From contig JBBPTG010000348.1 of NCBI GenBank assembly GCA_038093975.1, forward strand, positions 1 to 21,869: a DNA stretch of 21,869 nucleotides. The letters are read 5' to 3'. Under the pieces are notes generated by a model. That model was given only the letters and a program-made list of their open reading frames with translations, was not told the origin of the DNA and made no database searches. The translations under genes were made by a program, and so were the position numbers. Positions 8,869 to 17,149 of this stretch are shown here, one piece after another. Position 1 is the first letter of the stretch; each line of letters opens with the position of its first letter. Source of the DNA: Chalciporus piperatus (Eukaryota > Basidiomycota > Agaricomycetes > Boletales > Boletaceae).

Positions 8869-10077
8869 AGCTGTTGAGGTGATGAGAGAGGGAGCAGAGA
8901 TGGTGGGGGAATGAGCTTACTTGTGGTGCTGGACAAACCCAGGGAGGAAGGTACAGCTGTTGATTGTGATGAGAGAGGAAGCAGAGATGGTGTAGATGAG
9001 CTTACCTACAAGGTGTCCCAAGGCATGCACGAGCCAGCCAGTGAGGCTAGTGAAAAGGTGTTGGTGAGGAGGTGGCATGAGGTGGCGGCGAGCTCGAACG
9101 ACCGACCGGCTGTGTTCGAGGTGAGTGGATGTGGTGGGGGTGAGTGGGAACTTACCTCGTGAGGCCGACGGGGCTGTCGAGCCCTCGCCGGCCGTGTTTT
9201 GATGTCGAGTGTCGAGGTTGAGGTGGAATATGATGGTGGGGCATACAGCCTGAATGGCTGTATACGAGGTGAGAGGTGGTGGGTTGAGGAAAAACGAACC
9301 TTGTCATGCCGGCAGGGCTGTTGAGCCCACGCCGGCCGTATTGTTCGAGTTCGAGTGGGAGGTGGTGGTGGTGGTGGGGCAAACAGCCCGAGTGGCTGTA
9401 TTCGAGGTGAGAGGTGCCAGTGGTGGTGATGGGGTGAGTAGAAACTCACCTGTGACAGCCGGCGGGGCTGTTGAGCTCTCACCGGCTGTTTTTTCATGTC
9501 GAAGAAGTTGGGTGGTCGAAGGTGGTGGGGCAAGCTTTGAGCCCGCGCGGCTGTGCTTGAGGTGAGTGGTGGTGGTTGTTACGCTTGTACCGGGTAGGTC
9601 AAAGCGTAGACACAAAAGCCTAGTCAAAGACAAGGGTTTCAAGGTAGCCTAACGATGGGATGTCCACGTTAAGGCCTAGCGTCCGTTCAAGAGTGGGACG
9701 GTGACTCTCAGAGGGTTCAAGGAAGCGGGGAATGACCAAGCTAGATTGCGTAGGTCTAAGTTAGGGTTACAGGAGGAAACTCGAGGGTTTATATAAGTGA
9801 AGAAATGAGTTAAGGGCAGGCATAGAACAAGTCAGAATACGTAAGAACAAGTCATGACGAATAGGAATGAGTCATGCTCGGTAAGTATACGAGTCAGCGA
9901 TGACGAAGCATGGAAGGTGAAGGAACATTAAGGAATGTTCGCTGACTAAAGCAAGGTAAGAAATAAGGGGCCTAGGCAGGACTTGAACCAGCGACTAGGA
10001 CTTAGTACAAGGTGACAAAGAAGGAAAGAATGAGTGATCGTAACAGTGGTGGTGGTGAGCGAGAACTCACCTGGTGA
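8869..10077 (-). repeat. Tandem hairpin/splice-site-like repeat array, split by a solo LTR
   Basis: Read on the minus strand, the region alternates exon-like and intron-like blocks. Intron-like blocks lie at 9449-9396 (54 nt), 9299-9258 (42), 9155-9110 (46), 9005-8957 (49) and 8920-8871 (50). A further block starts at 10070, is interrupted by the LTR and ends at 9551. Each starts GTGAGT, GTAAG or GTTCGT and ends ACAG; the longer ones have CTCACCTC near the 3' end. Exon-like blocks are 101, 96, 102, 104 and 36 nt. Three of them carry near their 3' end a GC-rich stem-loop, such as GGCGTGGGCTCAACAGCC at 9342-9308. Near-copies occur at about 12343-12385 and 12561-12592 inside the foldback element. 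The 42- and 54-nt blocks are multiples of three, so a 175-codon frame (9533-9006) reads through; I do not treat it as a proven gene. The 8870 and 8952 units form a separate repeat of about 82 bp. Confidence 0.55.
9577..10045 (-). repeat. Solo Ty3/Gypsy LTR, copy 2 (469 bp)
   Basis: Same family and length as 5390-5858: TGTTACG...CGTAACA, with the TATA box and self-priming segment conserved. It is flanked on both sides by GTGGT (9572-9576 and 10046-10050), a 5-bp target duplication, and no internal element sequence is attached. A solo LTR is what remains after LTR-LTR recombination. The surrounding sequence is GGTGGT-rich, so the flank match is slightly less decisive than usual. It lies inside an intron-like block of the repeat array. 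Confidence 0.88.
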
Positions 10078-10760
10078 TGTTACGGTTCATTACGGTTCTC
10101 TCACCTTCACAGACACTTTTCGGACTTCAACGTTTCGTTCCATTCGATCTTATCTAATCCCTCTCATCTTATCTTTCAGACACGTGCTCATTCACTTTCA
10201 CTCTTCGCACGGTCGCCCATTATGGTTATATTCTTTCTCACGCACTGCCTTACCTTGACAGTTAATCTCTGTGCTGCGCATGGCTATGCCACAGCCTTTC
10301 ACCTCATGTTCAGGGTAACTCCTTATTTAGTCATAGTACATACAAACATGTACAAACAGTTAGGATAGTATATAAACCCCAAGGAACTGCTGGTAACCCC
10401 AGCTTAGTTCACTTGGTCTTTCCCCAAGACTCAACCGTCCTATCTCAGTCGTTCTCCATTCTCTTCTTCTAAACCGCTTCACTTGGCGATAGTGTAGACC
10501 TGATCTCAATACGAGTTTTGGGTCGTTTCACTTGAACTAAGCTTCATTCTATCACCTCTACGCTATCGTTTCCCACCGCTTCATCGCGTCGCAAGTGCGT
10601 GGACAATCTCTCGCTCAAGTACCTACGTTAACGTGACCTCGTAGTGTACTTCCCATCTTTTCACGCCACTCTTCTCCCTTTCCGGTCCGGGAGGTACTCG
10701 CAAGCCGAGAACCTAGACCATCCTTACGTAGCCTCAGTAGTAGCTAGGCACGGACGGGCA
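10078..10760. other. Non-coding stretch with a TATA-like motif
   Basis: No coding region supported. It starts TGTTACGGTTCATTACGG and has GTATATAAACCCC at about 10367-10379, followed by pyrimidine-rich sequence. This resembles an LTR of another family, but no matching second copy, terminal repeat or target duplication was found. The right edge abuts the foldback element at 10761. Confidence 0.35.
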
Positions 10761-10831
10761 CATCAGCAAGACTGTAAAAAGTCTGAAATGACTGGAGCTT
10801 ACTTGTCTGACTGGAGCCAGTCAGACAAGTG
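10761..10831 (+). repeat. Foldback terminal repeat, left, with two hairpins
   Basis: It contains GACTGTAAAAAGTC (a 4-bp stem) and, at 10804-10831, two 13-nt arms CTTGTCTGACTGG and CCAGTCAGACAAG separated by AG. The same block occurs inverted at 14005-14075. Confidence 0.7.
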
Positions 10832-11605
10832 AGCCAGTAGCCAAGTGCCCCAGGCATCCAGTAGTCTCAGTCATCCAGTAACCAAGTGTTCCAGTCATCC
10901 AATAGTCTCAGTCATCCAGTAGTCCAGTGAGTCAGTGCTCCAGTAACCTCAGTAGTCTCAGTCATCCAGTCATCTAGTCACCCAGTCAGTTCAGTGTGGC
11001 AGTGCTCCAGTGCTCCAGTCACCCAGTCAATTCAGTGTGGCAGTGCTCCAGTCATCCAGTCACCCAGTCAGTTCAGTGTGGCAGTGCTCCAGTGTGCCAG
11101 TCACCCAGTCAATTCAGTGTGGCAGTGCTCCAGTGTGCCAGTCACCCAGTCAATTCAGTGTGGCAGTAATCCAGTAACTCAGTAGCCCAGTACTTCAGTA
11201 CTCCAGTAGCCCAGTAGTGCAGTAACTAAGCAATCCAGTGGTCCAGTAATTCAGTTGGCAAGTGAGTTCAGTCACCCAGTAGCCAAGTCATCCAGTCATC
11301 TAGTAGCTCAGTCACCCAATAGCCAAGTATCCCAGTCATCCAGTCACTCAGTAGCTCAGTTACCCAGTTATCCAGTTATCCAGTCACTCAGTAGCTCAGT
11401 TACCCAGTTACCCAGTTATCTAGTCACTCAGTAGCTCAGTTACCCAGTTATCCAGTTATCCAGTCACTCAGTAGCTCAGTTACCCAGTTACCCAGTTATC
11501 TAGTCACTCAGTAGCTCAGTTACCCAGTTACCCAGTTATCTAGTCACTCAGTCACTCAGTAGCTCAGTTACCCAGTCACTCAGTCACTCAGTCATCCAGT
11601 ACAAT
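10832..11605 (+). repeat. CAGT-type minisatellite, left arm
   Basis: Nearly 800 bp of degenerate 8-9 bp units with core CCAGTnnn (variants CTCAGTCAT, CCAGTTAT, CAGTGTGG). Higher-order repeats are visible, for example CAGTTACCCAGTTA blocks at 11355-11530 and CAGTGTGGCAGTGCTCCAGT at 10994-11130. Confidence 0.85.
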
Positions 11606-11798
11606 GAGCCAGCTCATTCTGTACTAGTATCTGTCACTCAAGGATCTAACTGGAAGCAGAGAGGGGTGACAAGCAATGATGACATTCAAGAAGTATCTAC
11701 TACATCAAGACTTCTAGCTAAGGTTGGAGGGAGGACTGAAGTGCAGCATGGGTGAGCTGGATGGATGAATGAGATTAATGACCAGGCCATGAAGAGCA
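11606..11798. repeat. Unique spacer of left foldback arm
   Basis: Non-repetitive sequence almost identical, in inverted orientation, to 13054-13252. It includes the short inverted repeat GAGCCAGCTC near 11605. No coding content. Confidence 0.6.
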
Positions 11799-12007
11799 AA
11801 GACTTACCTGGTTCAGAAAGGGAGGAGGATGGAAGGAGAGGACAATGGGTGAGCTGAATGGATGGATGAGGTCAGTGACTAGGCCAGAGAGAGCAAAGAC
11901 TTACCTGGTTCAGAAAGGGAGGAGGATGGAAGGAGAGGACAGTGGGTGAGCTGGATGGATGAATGAGGTCAGTGACGAGGCCAGAGAGTGCAAAGAAACG
12001 TACCATG
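11799..12007 (-). repeat. 97-bp exon-intron-like tandem units, left arm
   Basis: Minus-strand donor-like sites (CAG|GTAAGTC) fall at 11807 and 11904, 97 bp apart. A third (ATG|GTACGT) lies at 12003. Each is followed by about 51 nt ending CAG, then a 46-nt block. This mirrors the right-arm array. Confidence 0.65.
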
Positions 12008-12750
12008 ATGAACCGGTGTGCGCGGGTGTCCTCTGGTGTGCGGAAACGAGCGGTTGCACTCGTTGTTGTGAGACGATGGGGCCGTGGGACCGATGATGAG
12101 CGTTGACGAGCGGAATTGAGTTGTTGTAGTGATGGATGTGCGAGGAAGGGGCTGTGGGACCATTGGTGAGCGGAAACGGGCAGTTGCGCTCGTTGTGCTG
12201 GGGGGGTGATGCTGCGAGGCCGTTGACGAGCGGTTCCGCTCATGGATGTGTGGGGATGATGGTGCTGCATGGATGGGGCCACGGAATCATTGGGAGGTGA
12301 GCGGATGGGGTTGCCAGTGGATGATGGGCACTCACCTTTCAGTGCCGGTGTGGGCTGTTGAGCCGTCGAGCCCACACCGGCTGTCTTATGGACGAGCGGA
12401 ATGTACCAGTGAAAGAGAACTTGAAGCGACGACAGTTGCGAACGTGGCGCAAGTTTGAACGTCATGTGACTTTCAACTTACGCCACCACGTGACTTTCAA
12501 ACTTGTGCCATGTTCGTAACTCGCCACTCTTCCTCAACCACTCTCGTCCTCGACAAGCAAGCTGGCGTGGGCTCAACAGCCCCGCCGGTGACCAAAGGTG
12601 AGTACAACTCAATTCCTTCCGCTCCTCGATCGTCCCGCACCTCCTTCCTTGTACAACGCCGAGTGCAACCGCTCGTTTCAACTCTCCACACACCAACGAG
12701 CTCAACCGCTCGTTTCCGCACACCAGAGGACGCCTGCGCACACCGGTTCA
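12008..12750. other. GC-rich centre of the foldback element
   Basis: The arms are less similar here but still inverted. Matching blocks include the segment ending GGTTCATCATG (12008-12060 against 12690-12755), a stem-loop (12343-12385 against 12561-12592) and the core at 12433-12510. The core arms differ mainly by transitions. Frames over this stretch (minus strand from 12465, plus strand from 12510) share AGVGSTA and the stretch RFRTPED, because the arms are copies. I do not consider them established genes. Confidence 0.5.
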
Positions 12751-13105
12751 TCATGGTATGTTTAAGTCTTTGCTCTCTCTGGCCTAGTCACTGACCTCAT
12801 CCATCCATTCAGCTCACCCACTGTCCTCTCCTTCCATCCTCCTCCCTTTCTGAACCAGGTAAGTCTTTGCTCTCTCTGGCCTAGTCACTGACCTCATCCA
12901 TCCATTCAGCTCACCCATTGTCCTCTCCTTCCATCCTCCTCTCTTTCTCAACCAGGTAAGTCTTTGCTCTCCATGGCCTAGTCACTGACCTCATCCATCC
13001 ATTCAGCTCACCCATTGTCCTCTCCTTCCATCCTCCTCCCTTTCTGAACCAGGTAAGTCTTTGCTCTCCATGGCCTGGTCATTAATCTCATTCATCCATC
13101 CAGCT
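12751..13105 (+). repeat. 97-bp exon-intron-like tandem units, right arm
   Basis: Intron-like blocks: 12756-12812 (57 nt, GTATGT...CAG), 12859-12909, 12956-13006 and 13053-13103 (each 51 nt, GTAAGT...CAG). Each has a CACTGAC branch-like site in the first three copies. Between them are 46-nt blocks beginning CTCACCCA and ending ACCAG. The period is exactly 97 bp. A 46-nt block is not a multiple of three, so repeated splicing would shift frame. Confidence 0.7.
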
Positions 13106-13256
13106 CACCCATGCTGCACTTCAGTCCTCCCTCCAACCTTAGCTAGAAGTCTTGATGTAGTAGATACTTCTTGAATGTCATCATTGCTTTTCACCCCTCT
13201 CTGCTTCCAGTTAGATCCTTGAGTGACAGATACTAGTACAGAATGAGCTGGCTCAT

Positions 13257-14004
13257 TGTACTGGATGACTGAGTGACTGAGTGACTGGGTAACTGAGCTA
13301 CTGAGTGACTGAGTGACTAGATAACTGGGTAACTGGGTAACTGAGCTACTGAGTGACTGGATAACTGGATAACTGGGTAACTGAGCTACTGAGTGACTGG
13401 ATAACTGGATAACTGGGTAACTGAGCTACTGAGTGACTGGATAACTGGGATACTTGGCTATTGGGTGACTGAGCTACTAGATGACTGGATGACTTGGCTA
13501 CTGGGTGACTGAACTCACTTGCCAACTGAATTACTGGACCACTGGATTGCTTAGTTACTGCACTACTGGGCTACTGGAGTACTGAAGTACTGGGCTACTG
13601 AGCTACTGGATTACTGATATTACTGATATTACTGGATGACTGGAGCACTGGAGCACTGCCACACTGAATTGACTGGGTGACTGGAACACTGGAGCACTGC
13701 CACACTGAACTGACTGGGTGACTGGATGACTGGAGCACTGCCACACTGAATTGACTGGGTGACTGGAGCACTGGAGCACTGCCACACTGAACTGACTGGG
13801 TGACTGGAGCACTGGACTACTGGGCCACTGGGACTACTGAAATGACTTGGTGACTAGATGACTGGATGACTGAGACTGGATGACTGAGGTTACTGGAGCA
13901 CTGACTCACTGGACTACTGGATGACTGAGACTATTGGATGACTGGAACACTTGGTTACTGGATGACTGAGACTACTGGATGCCTGGGGCACTTGGCTACT
14001 GGCT
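13257..14004 (-). repeat. CAGT-type minisatellite, right arm
   Basis: The inverse of the left array, seen on the plus strand as GGATGACTGAG-like units. It is similar in length to the left array but has a different order and number of units, so the arrays have changed since the arms were duplicated. Confidence 0.85.
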
Positions 14005-14075
14005 CACTTGTCTGACTGGCTCCAGTCAGACAAGTAAGCTCCAGTCATTTCAGACTTTTTACAGTCTTGCTGATG
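14005..14075 (-). repeat. Foldback terminal repeat, right
   Basis: Reverse complement of 10761-10831, ending CTTGCTGATG. It joins directly to transposase coding sequence at 14076. Confidence 0.7.
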
Positions 14076-14585
14076 AAGTTGGATGGCAATGGGAAGTTGT
14101 GGGTTGTTGGAATTCGACTGAAAAATTGGGTTGCCGCTGATTTCGTCCAAGATGCAGTCGAAAATATCTGAGTCAACACGGAGCTTTTTACGAAACAAAT
14201 GCGGCTGAAATACTGCAAAATGGTTGAGAAGCTGGAGCTGGGGTGCGTGCATCAACGGCTCGGCCACAGGGTTCAAAACCCGTGTCCTGGCCACCTCATC
14301 CCGAAGCGATCTAATCGCACCAAGAAGTCGGAGGTAACGTGCTCCCCTCTCCTCTACTGAATCAACTGACTCAGTCTCCGAGTCTGTGTCAAATTCCGAC
14401 TCGAGGAAAGGAGAAACAGGAGTGGGGGGGTGATGATAACATCTTGGGAGTCAAACAAGTCATCGGAAACTGACTCGTCCTCGCTCTCTTGATCCTGTAA
14501 GTTTGTTTAGTCTTTTTTCTGCAACTTTGAGCTCTAACAAATCAACTGCATTTTGCAAGATCTTCCTGTGAGACGTGCGAGGCAT
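14076..14585 (-). pseudogene. 5' part of PIF/Harbinger-like transposase (DDE_Tnp_4 type), interrupted
   Basis: A likely ATG is at 14585-14583 (MPRTSHRKIL). An acidic segment (SEDESVSDDLFDSQD) follows, then EERGARYLRLLGAIRSLRDEV and a stretch typical of Harbinger transposase N-termini: LRVDSDIFDCILDEI, GNPIFQSNSNNPQLPIAIQL. Coding homology ends at 14076, where the foldback terminus begins, so the DDE catalytic part is absent. The rest is not found beyond the foldback's left end. The frame is also broken twice: near 14505, between KLTG and the acidic segment, and in a run of seven C at about 14427-14433. PIF/Harbinger transposases cut and rejoin DNA at short TWA targets; this copy cannot. Family assignment rests on recalled motifs. 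Confidence 0.6.
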
Positions 14586-14877
14586 GGTGGAGGAGGGAGG
14601 AATGAGCTGCTTTCTCAGCGCCTATCGTTATCATTCGTATTTGTGGCTCGCGAAGGTTTATCCGTGTTTTCCTTGTACTACCTTGGATGATCAGCACTTG
14701 GTCGTTTTTGAACAAAGTATCGTTCACGTGATCAGGAAACACCGGTCCGGTTCTCGGCAAAGCTTCGGCACGCGCGGGGTTTAAACTCAGCCCAAAGATC
14801 AGAGGTCGCTCATAGCTTAATAATAGTACGAAAATAGCCCCCAAATAGCCCGATAATAACCTACTTGAATACCAACT
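14586..14877. other. Upstream region of the transposase fragment
   Basis: Nothing coding recognised. It lies between the transposase start and the MITE and may hold the transposase promoter on the minus strand. An AT-rich tract with AATAATAG is at 14818-14826. Confidence 0.3.
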
Positions 14878-14879
14878 TA

Positions 14880-15613
14880 CTATCATGGGGGGCGTAATGA
14901 CAAGCCTTTCAGTATTTGAAGTGTAGCACACTCAATTCTCAGCCTATTTACCTGATTTCTGCACCAGCAGGTGCGAAAATGAACCGCCTACAATCTACAG
15001 CAGAAAACGGAATTTTTGAACAACGGTGTGGACTGTCGGCGAGATCCCGGTCCAAACAGTGGTGTTGGGTAGTGTAATGACAAGTGCTGTCACACTCGGT
15101 CACGCTGGAGCATTGGATCTCCGCTTCGGTAACTCGGCAAGATAGCCACTCAACACGGGGTTCGCAAGACGCGTCGCGTTCGTTGATTATCCGACTTTGG
15201 GCGGAGTTTCCTTTTTACATCCGCCTGTCACGCTGGCTATGCTCCTCTGTGCTCGTCTTTCCAATGATATGCTGATCTCATCTCTCTTAGTATCCAAACA
15301 GTGAATCGGAAGTTGGTGTGAGTTCGAGAAATACATCGAGCAGACAATATCTGTATTTTGCAGCTTAGTGATGTGGTTCTGGCTCGTGATCAATCAAAAG
15401 GTATGCTGGTAACAAAGGTGTACACAAAATGTTTTGTCTTTTGTTCATCACCCAGTCGAGATTCTGCTTCAAAATTTTATTCGTACATTGGTTGAATATC
15501 AGAGATATCATGTAAATTATCCCGGATTTTTATTCGCATTGTGTGAGGTAGAAATTGTGGATCAGTGGGTTTGTCATTGCAATACCCACTTGTCATTACG
15601 CCCCCCATGATAG
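14880..15613. mobile_element. MITE-like element with 25-bp inverted repeats and TA flanks
   Basis: 14880-14904 (starting CTATCATGGGGGGCGTAATG) is perfectly repeated, inverted, at 15589-15613. TA lies immediately outside each end (14878-14879 and 15614-15615), fitting a Tc1/mariner-type TA duplication. The 734-bp interior has no transposase motifs. Part of the terminal repeat recurs inside: GTAATGACAAG at 15074-15084, and a variant TTGTCATTGC at 15571-15580. It is therefore non-autonomous. Confidence 0.75.
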
Positions 15614-15709
15614 TATTGGGAGTCGCCAGTGCCAACGCGTGTTCGGCTAGGATTGACACTGACACATCCAAGTTGAATTCGACAGCATCGTCCCGTCTTT
15701 GGTTCTGAG

Positions 15710-15717
15710 TATTTAAA
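15710..15717 (+). promoter_or_regulatory. TATA-like box of the GST gene
   Basis: TATTTAAA lies 97 nt before the GST ATG at 15814, just outside the MITE's right end. Confidence 0.4.
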
Positions 15718-15813
15718 GGACACCTATTTCTCCGACGTTAAACGTTGAATTATAAAACCAACCCATCAGTCAGCGCTTTGCGAACAAGCACACTTTCCGG
15801 GCGCGTCACCAAC

Positions 15814-16825
15814 ATGCCAGAGCAACTCACCTATTATCACGATACCCGCAAGGTAACTTTTCCATCCTATCAGAGGAACTCCAAAGTGGATACCCTGACT
15901 GTACATCGTTCCAGCTGTCGCCATTCTGTCACAGGGTATATGATTCCTTTTCCAGAAAGGAAACACACCGATCGTGACGATCGTTTACTACTTGTAGGTC
16001 GAAATTGCACTCGTAGAAACCGGTGCATCGTACAAGTCGTGTGGCTTCGAGACCTCCAACAAACCTGCATGGTTCGCTAAAGTCAACCCACAAAACGGGA
16101 AGGTGAGCATCCAGCAGAGATCTTCACCAGCTTGCCTCATGATCGCCTATATTTACACATAGATCCCGGCGATCACCTACGGCGGACCAGACGTCCCACC
16201 CGAAGAGCCCTCCCCACTCTCCTTCAAGCTCACGGAATCATGCGTCATCCTTGAATTCCTCGCCGATCTCTTCCCAGGCTCCTCCCTCCTTCCACCTGTG
16301 TCTGACGTGACAGGACGTGCCCGCGTACGCCGCTTCATGGACGTCGTGCGTCATCTAGACCAGCCCATGACTGAGTTCATCCGTGGCCTCTCAGGGAACT
16401 CTGACAAAGTTGTCGAGGGTTTAGAGAAAATACAGGTACTACTTCCCGATCCCGAGGTAGAAGAAAGCGAGTTCGCGATTGGGAGCGCGTTCACGAACGC
16501 GGACTGTGCGACCGCGCCTTTGCTGGCCATCATCGACATCATCGGAAAGACTGACATCGGGAAGTATGAGCCTGGACAAGGCATACAGCTCGGGGAGATG
16601 TTGGCGAGCAAGCGGTTCGAGCGGTTGAGTAGGTACAAGAAGGCGTTGTTTGAGAGGGAGAGCGTGAAGAGAGTGCTAGATCTTGTGAGATCCTTGTTCT
16701 TCTTTGGATTCTCGGACACTGATCATGTTTCGGAATCCAGGATCGCACGGAGAGTCTCTATAGGGGAATGTTTACCAGAAACTAGGTCGTTTGAACCCGG
16801 ACCACAGAACGTAATGCACATTTGA
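15814..16825 (+). CDS. Glutathione S-transferase
   Basis: Four exons: 15814-15852, 15915-15935, 15998-16102 and 16163-16825 (stop TGA). Introns are 60-62 nt. Together they encode 275 residues. Exon 2 is only 21 nt and encodes LSPFCHR, the active-site segment after the first thioredoxin-fold strand. The N-terminal domain continues with VEIALVETGASY, NKPAWFAKVNP, the cis-Pro strand KIPAITYGGP, and the glutathione gamma-Glu contact TESCVILEFLADLFP. The C-terminal domain is helical (RARVRRFMDVV, FTNADCATAPLLAIIDI, RFERLSRYKKALFERESV). The motif is SPFC: Ser occupies the place where omega and related GSTs have Cys, and a Cys lies three residues on. GSTs join glutathione to electrophiles or, in Cys types, reduce mixed disulfides; which applies here is open. 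About 45 residues after VKRVLDL look non-conserved, so the true C-terminus may differ. It is convergent with the 2OG oxygenase gene. Confidence 0.82.
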
Positions 16826-17149
16826 TTCTCGGTGAAGGACGGCGAACTCATCCATGATGGTGTCAGCCATGCTCAGCCTCTATCCTGCGTGAGTTATTCG
16901 TTTGAAATCTCTGGATCTCACCACGACAGACAGCTTTCAAGTTTAAGAGATGCTCCACACAGGGAGTCATTAGGCCCTCTCGTCGTTATCTGGCGATCAA
17001 GTCACGCTGCGACAGACCCAGGATCTTCGAACTCTGACCTGTGCAGTTTTTTTTCGAGCAAGCTCCGAATAGAATAATCACAAGTAAGAGGTGAGATTCA
17101 TAGCCAACATTCTCAGTGTACTCCGTCTAGTAAGAAACACGTGGATCAA
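16826..17149. other. Intergenic region between convergent genes
   Basis: Shared 3' flank of the GST gene (+) and the 2OG oxygenase gene (-). No gene or repeat recognised. Confidence 0.5.

Larger units (their letters stand above)
10761..14075. mobile_element. Foldback-like element: 3.3-kb imperfect palindrome
   Basis: The left end (10761 onward) and the reverse complement of the right end (14075 backward) are identical through the first 65 bp and beyond. They run on as matching arms: unique outer segment, CAGT-type minisatellite, unique segment, 97-bp units, then GC-rich inner sequence with hairpins. The non-repetitive pieces 11592-11800 and 13052-13260 differ at only about two positions. The arms meet near 12475, where sequence around 12433-12510 is itself inverted. 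Drosophila FB elements have the same plan (long inverted arms of short tandem repeats) but no sequence kinship is implied. No transposase is encoded, so movement would need help in trans. Termini read CATCAG...CTGATG. A 2-bp AT duplication is possible but not convincing. Confidence 0.72.

Noticed and set aside
9006..9533. A 175-codon His/Pro-rich protein gene on the minus strand
   Set aside because: It reads through tandem repeats and donor/acceptor-like sites. It is open mainly because two of the repeat blocks are multiples of three.
5390..10045. The two LTRs as the pair of one retrotransposon
   Set aside because: The 9577-10045 copy has its own matching GTGGT flanks, gag lies outside the interval, and repeat-array DNA rather than gag or protease lies between the pol start and this LTR.
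10078..10760. A further solo LTR of another family
   Set aside because: The TGTTACGG start and TATA box are suggestive, but no CA end, target duplication or second copy could be identified.
11872..12794. Frames of 197 codons (-) and 94 codons (+) in the foldback centre as separate genes
   Set aside because: They are inverted copies of each other and read through intron-like and low-complexity repeats, with no known domain. They are described as part of the element.
10832..14004. CAGT repeats as a CRISPR array
   Set aside because: Units are 8-9 bp, contiguous and degenerate, with no unique spacers, in a eukaryotic context.
14265..14295. GGTTCAAAACC as a tRNA B box
   Set aside because: It lies in the coding sequence of the transposase fragment, and no cloverleaf, A box or acceptor stem is present around it.
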